Positions 25,028 through 33,796 of a stretch of 64,000 nucleotides of DNA are shown one piece after another (within the stretch, counting starts at the first letter, position 1; the number at the start of each line of letters is the position of its first letter). The notes beneath the pieces are model-generated. The model had not been told where the DNA came from, did no database searches, and was given only the letters and a program-made list of their open reading frames with translations. Source of the DNA: an uncultured Spirochaetales bacterium (GTDB taxonomy: Bacteria > Spirochaetota > Spirochaetia > Sphaerochaetales > Sphaerochaetaceae); assembly GCA_949288415.1 (NCBI GenBank), contig CASEKE010000013.1, positions 1-64,000 of the forward strand. The letters are read 5' to 3'. A program made the position numbers and the translations under genes.

Positions 25028-27877
25028 ATGGCGGATTTTAAAGACATCGATGCCGATTTCGAGTTCAATCTGGACTACAGAATGGACGATTACCTGCTTG
25101 AAGTGAAGGACGATTACTTCGGAACTCTTCTGTTTGGAACCGACGAAGGGGAATACAGGAACCAGAAGGCCTTCAAGTTCACCACGGATGACGGAACAGT
25201 TACGGCAAGTGTCGACCTTGACGAATACAACGGGAAAGACGACTTCGACGAAACGGAGCTGTTTTTTGAGGACGGAAAGCTGGTTGCCCTCGAGGGCTCG
25301 ATCCTGTTCGAAGAAGATGACGAGGAGGATGCTCTCGAATGCTTCTACGAGCTTATGGAAGCGGTGTCGGACAAGACGGATGTATATCCGGAAGTCGATG
25401 TGGACGGAGAGGACGAAGATGCTGAGGATGCGGACGAAGAGGACTATCCGGAGCTTCTGAGAGAGGACAAAGTTGCACTTACCGCGTCCTGGCTTACACC
25501 TGATCTGTTTCTGGATCTATCAATCTTCAACGACGATGGAAAGATTGTCGTCGTCATGTACATAGGAATCAATCCCGACAGGAACTCCAACTTCTTCGCC
25601 ATCGACGACGGGAACTTCGAGCTTCTCGCCGATTACGTTTCGCCGGACCTATCGTACTACGACAGCAAGGATGCGGTAATGGAAAGTCTGGGAACCGATG
25701 AGCTGCCGTTCATCTCCGAAAAGGCTCCGTTCGGATTCGAGAACGCCGTGGTCGAATACGACGATGCTCTGCGACTCTTCTTTGTAAGAGGCGTCGGCAG
25801 CGAGGAGGAAGGAAAGAGGTTGCTCGAGGAAAAGAGGAACGAGATAGCGAAGTTCTACGAGGACGAAGGCAAACTGGTCGAAGAGGACGGCTTCTTCAAC
25901 AGTTATTACTACTGGAAGGGATTCTCCACGGAAACGATGCTGTCGCTGGAGAAATACAAGGACGGATACGCCCTGTTCATCGACATCTCGGAAATGGATG
26001 AGTTCATTCCGTGCATGATGGCCGAAGACGACAAGCCTGTATTCTCAGACGATACGATTGCCTGGGCATATGATACGCTCGGAGTCGAAATAGGTTCCGA
26101 CATGGACATCGTCGAGGAAGCCTATGCATCCCTCATGGATGACTACAGCGAGGACGCGGAACAGCTGGAGGATATCGACGACGAGGAAAGGAACAAGCTA
26201 GAAAAAAGAAGGTACGAGATAGAGGAAGCCTTCAGCATCCTTTCTGAATACTTCAGCCAGGACGATGACGGCGAATTCGACGAAGAGGATATCCTCGACG
26301 CTCTGGACACTCTCGGTCTCAAAGAAGGAGCCGGTGTGCAGGACGTGTACGACGCCTATTCGTCGTTCATGGACGAATATGTGAAAAAAGCCGATCCTTC
26401 GGACGAGGAAAAGAGGAAGAACGAAGAGGTATCGGCTGCATTCGACAAGCTTATCTCCTATTTCGACGAGGATGACGGGGACGAACTTCCCGAGTATGAC
26501 GAAGAAGATATCCTGGATGCCTACGACACACTCGGAATCGAACCTGAGAAGGAAGACGAGATAGACTACGACGAGCTGATGGAAAATTACCTCTACGCAC
26601 TCAACGAGGCCGAAGACGAGAACGACATCGAGGAAATAGAGAACGCATACGACATCCTTGCGGACCACTTGCAGCTCGAAAGAGCTCCGTCTCCTCTCGA
26701 AGGCATGCAGGACGCGCTCGACAGATTCGGCCTCGACGCGGAAAACCTCGATCCCATCGTGCTCGGAGAAGCTTACCTGGATGCGCTCGACAAGGCAGAG
26801 GGCGATGAAGAGAAGGATGCGATCAACGAGGACTTCGAACTGCTGAAAAACGTCATGAGAATAGCGGAACGCAGCGCAGGGCGGAAATGGAGCAACAGCT
26901 ACTTCGACTTTGCGGATGACAGCGACGAGGAACTGATGCGCGAGGCACTGGCCGAGATCGGCCTCGAAGAGGACGCCGACGAGGACGAAGTCAAAAAGAG
27001 ATTCAGGGCTCTCGAGGACTACCTGAAAAGAGACGAGAAGCTTTCTGCAGAGGCAAGGGAGGAACTGATAGACGCCCTCGACTACATCGATTTGTGCTAC
27101 GAAATAAGGGACGACAAGGAGAGGCGCGACGACCTCAAGGATTCGTTCGCTCTCTTCGGTCTCAAAAAGAGCGCCACGGCAAAGGATCTTGACGAAGCCT
27201 TCGACAAGGAGTTCACAGCCAAAAAGAGCTACCCCGAGCTTCAAAGACTCGCATCGGAATACTACAGTCTATCAGGATTCTTCAACGCCTATCCGATACT
27301 CCCGACAGCCGTGATCGAAGCTCTGAAGTTCTTCGGGCTCGACGAGGAGGATCCGGCGGATCTCGACGAGGATACAATCGTGAACGCATACTACGACAAA
27401 GTCTCGGAGGAAGACGACAAGGGAAAGGACAAGGCGTACGATTTCCTTGCCTTGCTCGGAGCCTGGTATGACTTCGATCCGGAGGGAGAGATGGACGATG
27501 ATGCGCTCAAGGCACTTGAGGAACTCGGATTGGATACCGACGCAGACGACTGCGATGTCGAGGATGCGATCGACGAACTATATGCGAATGCAAGGCTGGA
27601 CGACGACATCGAGAAGATGAAGAAAGCGGAAGAATACAAGGAACTGCTTTCGCCCTACTTCAGCTTCGACAGCGAGCTTGGAGATGGCATAAGCGAGGAA
27701 GACTACGACAATGCTTTGCTGTTCTTCGACTACAATGACGATGAAGATGCGGAATTCGAGGACATACTCGGATCATACTGCAAGAGGCTCGGTAAGGCGC
27801 TCAAGGAGCACGAGGACAAGGAGACTCGCAAACTCATCGAGAACTTCCAGATACTCATGAACGTCATGAACGACTGA
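25028..27877 (+). CDS. Very acidic protein with nine degenerate J-domain-like repeats
   Basis: A 949-residue protein dominated by Asp and Glu. I do not recognise a named family. Residues 1 to about 115 and about 150-335 look like two mixed alpha/beta regions separated by an Asp/Glu linker. From residue 341 to the end I count nine tandem helical units, starting near 341, 418, 492, 559, 633, 702, 760, 823 and 890. Each carries a pattern like ALDTLGL, then an acidic turn, then AYxxxMDxY, then a spacer, then AFxxLxxYF. This resembles helices I-IV of a DnaJ J-domain, but the HPD triad is lost in every unit. GGAGAAAAGACA precedes the ATG, and a strong terminator follows. No signal peptide or membrane segment is present, so it is probably cytoplasmic. 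A scaffold or chaperone-like role would be pure speculation. Confidence 0.85.
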   Translation: MADFKDIDADFEFNLDYRMDDYLLEVKDDYFGTLLFGTDEGEYRNQKAFKFTTDDGTVTASVDLDEYNGKDDFDETELFFEDGKLVALEGSILFEEDDEEDALECFYELMEAVSDKTDVYPEVDVDGEDEDAEDADEEDYPELLREDKVALTASWLTPDLFLDLSIFNDDGKIVVVMYIGINPDRNSNFFAIDDGNFELLADYVSPDLSYYDSKDAVMESLGTDELPFISEKAPFGFENAVVEYDDALRLFFVRGVGSEEEGKRLLEEKRNEIAKFYEDEGKLVEEDGFFNSYYYWKGFSTETMLSLEKYKDGYALFIDISEMDEFIPCMMAEDDKPVFSDDTIAWAYDTLGVEIGSDMDIVEEAYASLMDDYSEDAEQLEDIDDEERNKLEKRRYEIEEAFSILSEYFSQDDDGEFDEEDILDALDTLGLKEGAGVQDVYDAYSSFMDEYVKKADPSDEEKRKNEEVSAAFDKLISYFDEDDGDELPEYDEEDILDAYDTLGIEPEKEDEIDYDELMENYLYALNEAEDENDIEEIENAYDILADHLQLERAPSPLEGMQDALDRFGLDAENLDPIVLGEAYLDALDKAEGDEEKDAINEDFELLKNVMRIAERSAGRKWSNSYFDFADDSDEELMREALAEIGLEEDADEDEVKKRFRALEDYLKRDEKLSAEAREELIDALDYIDLCYEIRDDKERRDDLKDSFALFGLKKSATAKDLDEAFDKEFTAKKSYPELQRLASEYYSLSGFFNAYPILPTAVIEALKFFGLDEEDPADLDEDTIVNAYYDKVSEEDDKGKDKAYDFLALLGAWYDFDPEGEMDDDALKALEELGLDTDADDCDVEDAIDELYANARLDDDIEKMKKAEEYKELLSPYFSFDSELGDGISEEDYDNALLFFDYNDDEDAEFEDILGSYCKRLGKALKEHEDKETRKLIENFQILMNVMND

Positions 27878-27911
27878 TGCATGAAAAGCGGACAGTCCGG
27901 ATGAATCAACC

Positions 27912-27946
27912 CCCAAATGTCGGAAACGACATTTGGGATTTTTTTT
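27912..27946 (+). terminator. Strong intrinsic terminator of the acidic repeat-protein gene
   Basis: A perfect 11-bp stem, CCCAAATGTCG (27912-27922) with CGACATTTGGG (27927-27937), has a GAAA tetraloop and then A and eight T. Confidence 0.95.
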
Positions 27947-28000
27947 GGTCATGGTATGAATTACTGGACACAAAGTTAAAAGAATAAAACGAAGAGGACA

Positions 28001-28282
28001 GTGTCCAGAAGAGTATTCGACATGGATTGCAAACTTGCAGCAGCAAGGCTGATAGTCGAAGATGATATGGATGTCAAGGAAGTGCAGGAACTTCTCGCCA
28101 TCCACTACAACACCCTTTACAGACGGGTATCCGAGTACGAGAAGTATGGCCAGTCGGCCTTTCACGGGAACGGGGTCAGGATATACGACCACAACAGAGT
28201 GGATCTTAATTCCTCCAACTTTGTGGGATTGGTTCAGGATACGGGCCGTCTTTCTTACAGCGCAGGAGAAAAGAGCTTGTAG
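28001..28282 (+). pseudogene. Remnant of an IS3-family transposase OrfA
   Basis: The first 55 codons, from a GTG with AGAGGA just upstream, encode a helix-turn-helix of the IS3/IS150 OrfA type: RRVFDMDCKLAAARLIVED, then LLAIHYNTLYRRVSEYEKYG and AFHGNG. A full OrfA would continue into a coiled coil followed by OrfB. Here the frame runs into unrelated residues and stops, and no OrfB is present. TACTGGACACAAAGTT at about 27962-27977 resembles an IS150-type terminal repeat. The element is therefore a left-end fragment. Its 3' part overlaps the end of the cardiolipin synthase gene. Confidence 0.7.
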
Positions 28283-29778
28283 AAATAACGGAAGGCACGT
28301 CTTATGAATCCTATGCGTACCTTCTTCTGCTCGTTCATCACGCAGGAAAGCTCGAAAAGGTGAAGGAAATCCTTTTTGACTTCCTCGCATATTCCCGCCT
28401 GAAAAAACGCGACCGAAAGCTCGAAGTGGAGGAAAAATGATCTGAAATCAAGATTCGTGGTTCCCACTATAGCCTTGTCGTCGTCGGAGAGGAACATCTT
28501 CGAATGCACGAAGCCAGGTGTGAATTCATAGATTTTCACGCCGCTGGATATGAGGACGTCGTAGTTCGAACGCGAGACCTCGTGGACCTGCTTCTTGTCG
28601 GGAATGTGGGGCGTTATTATCCTCACATCCACACCGCTGATCGCAGCCAGACGCAACGCCTCCAGCATTCCATCGTCCGGTATCAGGTAAGGCGTGGTAA
28701 TCCAGACATATCGCTTCGCGCTGCCTATCATAGTAAGATATGCGTTCTCTCCCACTGCATCGTTCACGAATGGATTGAATCCGAACGGTTGCACAAGGCC
28801 GTCATCCTCGACCTCTATGGACGGAAGATATTCGAACGGGTCGTCCTTCTGCCCGGATACGGCATCCCATAGCTCGAGGAACATGGCCGTAAGCGTGAAC
28901 ACCGCCGAGCCTGTAAGTTTTATCGCATTGTCCTTCCAATAGCCGAACCTTATCTCGCTGTTGAAATACTCGTCAGCGAGATTCAGTCCTCCGGTGTAGC
29001 AGACATTTCCGTCTATCGAGAAGATCTTCCTGTGGTCGCGGAAGTTCAGACGCGGGTTGAGATGCAGTCTCACCGGATTGAAGCAGAATGCCTTGATGCC
29101 ATACGACCTGAGTGTCCTGTAGTAGTAGATCGGGATACTGTTGATCGAGCCCATGTCGTCATACATGACGCGTACATCGACTCCTGCTGCGGCCTTTCTT
29201 CGCAGGATTTCGAGAATCCGGTTCCAATACTCGCCTTCCCCTATTATGAAGTACTCGATGAAAATGAAGTGCTCTGCCTTCTCCAGTTCGTCGAGAAGGT
29301 CCAGAAAAAAGTCGTTTCCATCAGCGAAATACACCGATCCGGTCGACCCGAAGGCAGGGGCTCCTGTTGAATTGTATATATAGCGTGAAAGCTTCTTCGA
29401 ATCATCGTCCCTTATCAGTTCGATGGCATCGTCCTCGATCTCGCCTATCACATCCTTCACATGGCTATCGATACGGTATACCTTGATTTTCTTCTCGGAC
29501 AGCCGACCTATCTTCTTGTTGCCGTAAAGCAGATACAGAACTCCGCCGAATGACGGGAAAAGAGATGCAAGAAGCATCCAGACCATCTTGTACGCAGGCT
29601 TCTCGTTTCGAGTCATCACGAGGAGCACGACAACAGCGGAAAGAAGCGTGAAGTATATGTAATAACCCTTCGAATAGGCTGCCCAGAATACGAGGTAGAT
29701 CATCACGGAAAACTCAGCCGCGAAAAGAAGAGCCGAAAGGAATAGCCGTGACGTAAGTACCCTAACGAGCTTTCTCAT
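28255..29778 (-). CDS. cls: Cardiolipin synthase (phospholipase D family)
   Basis: A 507-residue membrane enzyme that condenses phosphatidylglycerol into cardiolipin. Two N-terminal membrane segments (about 12-34 and 40-55, with a third near 66-86) precede two HKD motifs: His249 in DHRKIFSIDGN and His425 in HSKMFLSDDDK, each followed by the expected GG(L)N or GTTN. This is the Cls family plan and length. The start at 29778 lies inside queH (17-base overlap), so the two are co-transcribed. The C-terminal codons run into the IS remnant region, but the expected tail (FRYFYKLFSPAL) is present, so the gene seems intact. Confidence 0.95.
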   Translation of the reverse strand: MRKLVRVLTSRLFLSALLFAAEFSVMIYLVFWAAYSKGYYIYFTLLSAVVVLLVMTRNEKPAYKMVWMLLASLFPSFGGVLYLLYGNKKIGRLSEKKIKVYRIDSHVKDVIGEIEDDAIELIRDDDSKKLSRYIYNSTGAPAFGSTGSVYFADGNDFFLDLLDELEKAEHFIFIEYFIIGEGEYWNRILEILRRKAAAGVDVRVMYDDMGSINSIPIYYYRTLRSYGIKAFCFNPVRLHLNPRLNFRDHRKIFSIDGNVCYTGGLNLADEYFNSEIRFGYWKDNAIKLTGSAVFTLTAMFLELWDAVSGQKDDPFEYLPSIEVEDDGLVQPFGFNPFVNDAVGENAYLTMIGSAKRYVWITTPYLIPDDGMLEALRLAAISGVDVRIITPHIPDKKQVHEVSRSNYDVLISSGVKIYEFTPGFVHSKMFLSDDDKAIVGTTNLDFRSFFLHFELSVAFFQAGICEEVKKDFLHLFELSCVMNEQKKVRIGFIRRAFRYFYKLFSPAL

Positions 29779-30331
29779 CTGCCTTCTCCATCATGCGATC
29801 TCTGAGCGAGAATTCGCATCCGCAGTAATCCTGCCTATACAGTCCAAGTTCCTTTGAAAGAGTGATGGAACGGTTGAATCCGTCCTTTTTCTTGAAGTCG
29901 ATCTCAAGGAACCCGGGAAAATCTTTTGCGACCGAAAAGATCGTCGCACTCTTCTTGAATCTGGATACGGTAAGCGTCGTCGTGAAAAGCTCTATTCCGA
30001 GCCCGGAAGCTACCTCTGCCGTACGGGCCAGATTGTAGCGGAAGCATATCGAGCATCTCGCCCCATGCTCCCTGTCGCTCTCATGCCCTTTCACAGCCTC
30101 GCGCCAAGCTTCATGATTCTGAGGGTCCTTTATGATCTCGAGGCCGTAATGCCTTGCGACTGCAAGAGCGTTCTCATATCTCTTCTCGAACTCGCTTCCA
30201 GGATAGATGTTGCTGTCGGAGAAGAAAAGCACAGGAACATATCCTTCAGAGAGCAGACGTTCTATCGAAGCCGTGGAACAGGGGCCGCAGCACACGTGCA
30301 GCAATATTCGTTTCTCTGTGGTATTTTCCAT
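29762..30331 (-). CDS. queH: Epoxyqueuosine reductase QueH
   Basis: A 189-residue enzyme of the DUF208/QueH family that performs the last step of queuosine synthesis in tRNA. The cysteines expected for its metal/cluster site are present: CCGPC (14-18), CSIC near residue 92, and CGC in QDYCGCEFSLRDR. Length is standard for QueH. No ribosome site is visible. TATAAC on the minus strand (30340-30345) lies eight bases before the ATG, so a leaderless message is likely. No other queuosine genes lie in the window. Confidence 0.95.
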   Translation of the reverse strand: MENTTEKRILLHVCCGPCSTASIERLLSEGYVPVLFFSDSNIYPGSEFEKRYENALAVARHYGLEIIKDPQNHEAWREAVKGHESDREHGARCSICFRYNLARTAEVASGLGIELFTTTLTVSRFKKSATIFSVAKDFPGFLEIDFKKKDGFNRSITLSKELGLYRQDYCGCEFSLRDRMMEKADEKAR

Positions 30332-30382
30332 GATTTAATGTTATACATATTTTTGAATCTTGGACAATAGAAGGGGGAGAAA

Positions 30383-31468
30383 ATGAAAAGATACAAGCAG
30401 GCGATCGCCGTTACCGCAGTAGGCATCGCATTCATCGTTGCCCTTTTCACAGACGCTCCGGCATGGGTGAAGATATTCGTATTCGCTGTGGCACTGATCC
30501 TCGTAACGGTCAACAGTAGAGGATCAAGACTTTATGCGAAGGCAAACAAGCTCGTCAACGAGCGGGACATGGAGAAAATTCCGAAAGCCATAGAACTCTA
30601 CGAAGAAGCGCTGAAAGCCGGAATCCCGGACAATTTCGAACTCGTGGCAGCTACGCTGATACTCCAGCACGGAAATCCGGAGACAGGAAAAAAATACCTC
30701 GAGCCTCTTTCGTCGAACCCCAAGAGGGACATAAGATGCCAGGCGAAAATCTCGCTTTCCATGTACTACTGGATAAGAAAGGACATCGGAAAGGCGATCT
30801 CGCTCTGCGAGGAGTCCCGTGCCGAAGGCTATGTCAACCGCAATCTCTATACGAATCTGGCGACATACTACATAGACAAAGGCGACACGAAGGCATTCGA
30901 GAAGATTCTCAAGGAAGCCGTGTCGTCAGGCAACGTAAGTCTTCCCATATACGATCTGGAAGCCGTCGCAAGCATGCTCAAGAACGACTACAGGAGAGCA
31001 GGCGAGATCCTGACCTCGCTGTTCGCCCAGGCCGCACCGACTTTTGCGGACCCATACATACACATGGCAGTCGTCAAGCTGCACTACGGTAACGTAGGCG
31101 ATGCCATCGACCTTCTCAGAAGCGCCGAAAAGACGGTGTTCTCCAATACGGTCCTATACCAGCAAGACGACATAACGGAACTGAGGACGGGACTCGAGAA
31201 CCCGGATACGAGACTGCTTTACGTCGATTCTATCATGAGGAACCTCGATGACATCATAAACGGCCGGAAGATAAGAATCGACAGGATGGCCCGTCCACGC
31301 TGCGAAGAGAACAAACTTCCGGGATATCCGGCAGAGCCTTCGTTCAGCAAGGAAAACAACCTTACAGAAATCCTCCGTGAAAACATCAAGGGAAAGGACG
31401 AAAGAGAAATCAATACGGATCTCAACGAAGACGACGAGAAATGGCTTGCCCGGCATAGAAACGACTGA
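30383..31468 (+). CDS. TPR-repeat membrane protein
   Basis: A 361-residue protein. Two membrane segments at about residues 6-25 and 28-45 are followed by a cytoplasmic helical region with tetratricopeptide-like units (AIELYEEALKAGIPD, AISLCEESRAEGY, FEKILKEAV, AIDLLRSAEK). The last 60 residues are charged and probably unstructured. AAGGGGGAG lies just before the ATG. The gene is divergent from queH and ends at a hairpin shared with the patatin gene. TPR proteins mediate protein contacts; the partner is unknown. Confidence 0.8.
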   Translation: MKRYKQAIAVTAVGIAFIVALFTDAPAWVKIFVFAVALILVTVNSRGSRLYAKANKLVNERDMEKIPKAIELYEEALKAGIPDNFELVAATLILQHGNPETGKKYLEPLSSNPKRDIRCQAKISLSMYYWIRKDIGKAISLCEESRAEGYVNRNLYTNLATYYIDKGDTKAFEKILKEAVSSGNVSLPIYDLEAVASMLKNDYRRAGEILTSLFAQAAPTFADPYIHMAVVKLHYGNVGDAIDLLRSAEKTVFSNTVLYQQDDITELRTGLENPDTRLLYVDSIMRNLDDIINGRKIRIDRMARPRCEENKLPGYPAEPSFSKENNLTEILRENIKGKDEREINTDLNEDDEKWLARHRND

Positions 31469-31479
31469 TGCAGCCAGCG

Positions 31480-31506
31480 AAAAAAGAGTGCCCGGAAACG
31501 GGCACT
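31480..31506 (-). terminator. Bidirectional terminator between TPR and patatin genes
   Basis: AGTGCCCG (31487-31494) and CGGGCACT (31499-31506) form a perfect stem with a GAAA loop. On the minus strand it is followed by CTTTTTTC, so it terminates the patatin gene well and the TPR gene less strongly. Confidence 0.88.
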
Positions 31507-31527
31507 TCATTGTCATGAGCTTTCCGA

Positions 31528-33540
31528 TCAGAACCGCGTAGCAAATATAGTGGATACTACGGGCCCTCCGGTCATGCTGTCGTAGCCTACCCTTATTCTC
31601 AGAGGAATCTCCACGAGACCTATGATGCTGGCGGCTGCCTGGATTTCCACTCCAGTCGAGAAGTTGAAATCGGTCCCGAAAAGAAGCATGTCGAAATATG
31701 CCGAAAGTTCTACCTTGTCGAACATCAGGAACTCGGCAAGCGTGAATTCAGGGGAAAGCCATCCGGATGACAAGCGGATTATACTCATAAGGCGTTCAGG
31801 GTATGCGACCGGATCGTAGTAACCGACATTGTTTCTGTTGATGGCTGTAACGTATCCGTCACTTATGAAAAGGGGCACTCCGTCGAGGCCATCCACAGCA
31901 CCTCGCATCATCAGGCCGCAGTCGGCAAAGATACCGAAAGGAGCTTTGTATCTTACCTTGAAATCGAACTGGAGGTAGTTTCTGATTCCGGGAAGATCCT
32001 GCCCTGTCACAAGATAGCCAAGATCGAGGTCTACGTTTCCCCAGGACGGGACATAGGAATTGTTCAGAAGTACTGAAAAAAGATAGCGGCTACCCTCGTT
32101 CGCGTCGCTGGAACCATAATATTCCAGCGTCTGGCTGACCCCCATGTCGAATATGTCTTTGTAATGCCATGCCTTGAAATCGAGTCCCTGTCTGAGGTAG
32201 TAGCTCGGAATCCAGCTTCTGCTGTTCCAATCCACGGATCCGTAGAGGCTCATTCTCATCCAGGCGAACGGATAGAGATCCATACCGACGGACAATTCCG
32301 GATACAGGCGGAATTCCTTTGAATTGGCCGTATCGAATGCACCTCCTGCCTGTATGCTCAGCTCGACCATGCGATAACGCAGCAAATATTCGAATCCGAG
32401 GCTGATCGAATCTTTGAGATAATACGGATAGTCCGTGCTCTGGTTGCTTGTCAGACAGATGTCAAGCAGATTGGAAACCTGAGTGGATTCGATCCTGTCG
32501 AAGTAGTAGAGATTGTTCTTTGCCTTCTCGATGGCCACGTCATAGATCTTCCTCTGTTCGGAAAGGCTTGACGTCCCGCTCCTGTACAGCGTGGAGAGGG
32601 CATCAGCCTCGGCCTCTGCCGCCTCGTAGCCCAGCGCGGCCATTGTATCCGCACTTTTGAAATCCATGAACGAAAACTGCTCGACGTTGCATCTTATCCA
32701 GATGTACCCATCGTATTTCTTCATGTCGGATGCGGCCTTCTGGCGCTTGCCGATGTCGAAGGCCCCGTTCAGGATGGTTATAGGATTGATCAGATTGATC
32801 GAGTCGAGGTCGTAAAATGTGGTCGAGATGACTACAGTATCTGTATAGTCATACGCCGCATCTATGGGTGCCAGCGATTTGATTCCTCCGTCCATCAGAA
32901 GATGTCCGTTGTAGAACTGCGGCGGAAAGTACACGGGAATGGCGAACGAAGCGATAAGCACGTCTGCGAAGTTTCCCTCGCAGATCCTGATTTCCCTCTT
33001 GGTCACGAGGTCGTCGCATATCACCATCACAGGGATCGGAAGGTCTTCGATCCTGAGATCGTAGCCCATGACCGACTGCACGAGCGTCTTGAATGACGAT
33101 GGATCGAGAAGTCCGCCCTTGATTGGAAGCGTGAACGAGAAGTAGTTCGAGATGTCTCCGACGTTCACGACCTCCGAGATCTGTCTGGGCTCGAGCCCTG
33201 CGGCATAGAGCAGTCCGATTATGGATCCCATGGAATTCGCAACTATGAAATCCGGTTCTATCCCCTGCTCCTCGAGGTATTCGAGGACCCCGACATGGGC
33301 CAGTGCCCTCGCCGATCCCCCTGTGAGCACCAGTCCTATCGGGTCTCTCTCTCCCTTGGTTCTCTCGAGGATGCGCTCTCTGAAGCGCTCCTCGCCGTAG
33401 CAGATAGGAACATCCGACGAGAGGAAATAATCGAATGCACCGTCGTCGGCAGATGCAGACAGCTCTGTCTCGTCTGCAGCGTAGAGGCATGAAAAAACGG
33501 ATATGGCGAGCATCGCAAGGATGAACAGTTTCTTTTTCAT
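31528..33540 (-). CDS. Patatin-like phospholipase with C-terminal outer-membrane barrel
   Basis: A 670-residue exported protein. A signal peptide (KKKLFILAMLAISVFSCLYA) is followed by a patatin domain (about 65-330) with oxyanion loop GGSARALAHVG, nucleophile Ser103 in ANSMGS and catalytic Asp217 in MDGGIKS. The C-terminal half (about 385-670) is rich in amphipathic beta strands and ends in FATRF, as in PlpD-like phospholipases that export their own catalytic domain. The usual first Gly of GxSxG is Ala here. The start at 33540 has no ribosome site, but TTGCAT / 17 bases / TATTCT ends seven bases before the ATG. Function: phospholipid or lipid ester hydrolysis at the cell surface, by family. 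Confidence 0.88.
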   Translation of the reverse strand: MKKKLFILAMLAISVFSCLYAADETELSASADDGAFDYFLSSDVPICYGEERFRERILERTKGERDPIGLVLTGGSARALAHVGVLEYLEEQGIEPDFIVANSMGSIIGLLYAAGLEPRQISEVVNVGDISNYFSFTLPIKGGLLDPSSFKTLVQSVMGYDLRIEDLPIPVMVICDDLVTKREIRICEGNFADVLIASFAIPVYFPPQFYNGHLLMDGGIKSLAPIDAAYDYTDTVVISTTFYDLDSINLINPITILNGAFDIGKRQKAASDMKKYDGYIWIRCNVEQFSFMDFKSADTMAALGYEAAEAEADALSTLYRSGTSSLSEQRKIYDVAIEKAKNNLYYFDRIESTQVSNLLDICLTSNQSTDYPYYLKDSISLGFEYLLRYRMVELSIQAGGAFDTANSKEFRLYPELSVGMDLYPFAWMRMSLYGSVDWNSRSWIPSYYLRQGLDFKAWHYKDIFDMGVSQTLEYYGSSDANEGSRYLFSVLLNNSYVPSWGNVDLDLGYLVTGQDLPGIRNYLQFDFKVRYKAPFGIFADCGLMMRGAVDGLDGVPLFISDGYVTAINRNNVGYYDPVAYPERLMSIIRLSSGWLSPEFTLAEFLMFDKVELSAYFDMLLFGTDFNFSTGVEIQAAASIIGLVEIPLRIRVGYDSMTGGPVVSTIFATRF

Positions 33541-33547
33541 ACAAGAA

Positions 33548-33576
33548 AGAATAGCCAAAAAGGGAGGGGCATGCAA
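33548..33576 (-). promoter_or_regulatory. Promoter of the patatin gene, leaderless type
   Basis: On the minus strand TTGCAT (33571-33576), 17 bases, TATTCT (33548-33553), seven bases, then the ATG at 33540. Confidence 0.55.
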
Positions 33577-33629
33577 TAAACAATCTTGTCCGAGTCATGG
33601 AATTTTGGTATAGTTGAAAATCGGAGCTC

Positions 33630-33712
33630 GCCGGACTGGTGGAATGGTAGACACAGTAGACTCAAAATCTGCCGGGAGCGATCCCGTATCGGTTCAAGTC
33701 CGATGTCCGGTA
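33630..33712 (+). tRNA. tRNA-Leu (anticodon CAA)
   Basis: The acceptor stem is GCCGGAC with GTCCGGT (first pair G-U). The D arm GGTGGAATGGTAGACAC is typical of leucine tRNAs. The anticodon stem-loop has loop CTCAAAA, and the long variable arm is CGGGAGCGATCCCG. The T arm is ATCGG-TTCAAGT-CCGAT. The CCA end is not encoded. It reads UUG codons. Confidence 0.95.
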
Positions 33713-33715
33713 TGG

Positions 33716-33749
33716 ACGCCGTCAGCAAAACTGGCGGCGTTTCTTTTTT
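33716..33749 (+). terminator. Terminator after tRNA-Leu
   Basis: ACGCCGTCAG (33716-33725) pairs with CTGGCGGCGT (33731-33740), with one wobble, around a CAAAA loop. TTCTTTTTT follows. Confidence 0.9.
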
Positions 33750-33796
33750 CCATGCTCTCCTTGCCCTTTTCCTTTTCTTAGGCAATAATCTTCCAT

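Noticed and set aside
24840-25106. Plus-strand frame of 88 codons with AAGGAG upstream
   Set aside because: It overlaps the start of the acidic repeat gene out of frame by 79 bases, and its residues show no fold or motif. The ribosome-site match may be chance. It could be a leader peptide, but there is no evidence.
26198-27244. Minus-strand open frame of 348 codons inside the acidic repeat gene
   Set aside because: It is the complement of Asp/Glu-rich codons, which lack stops in that frame (giving Val, Leu, Phe, Arg). No ribosome site or motif.
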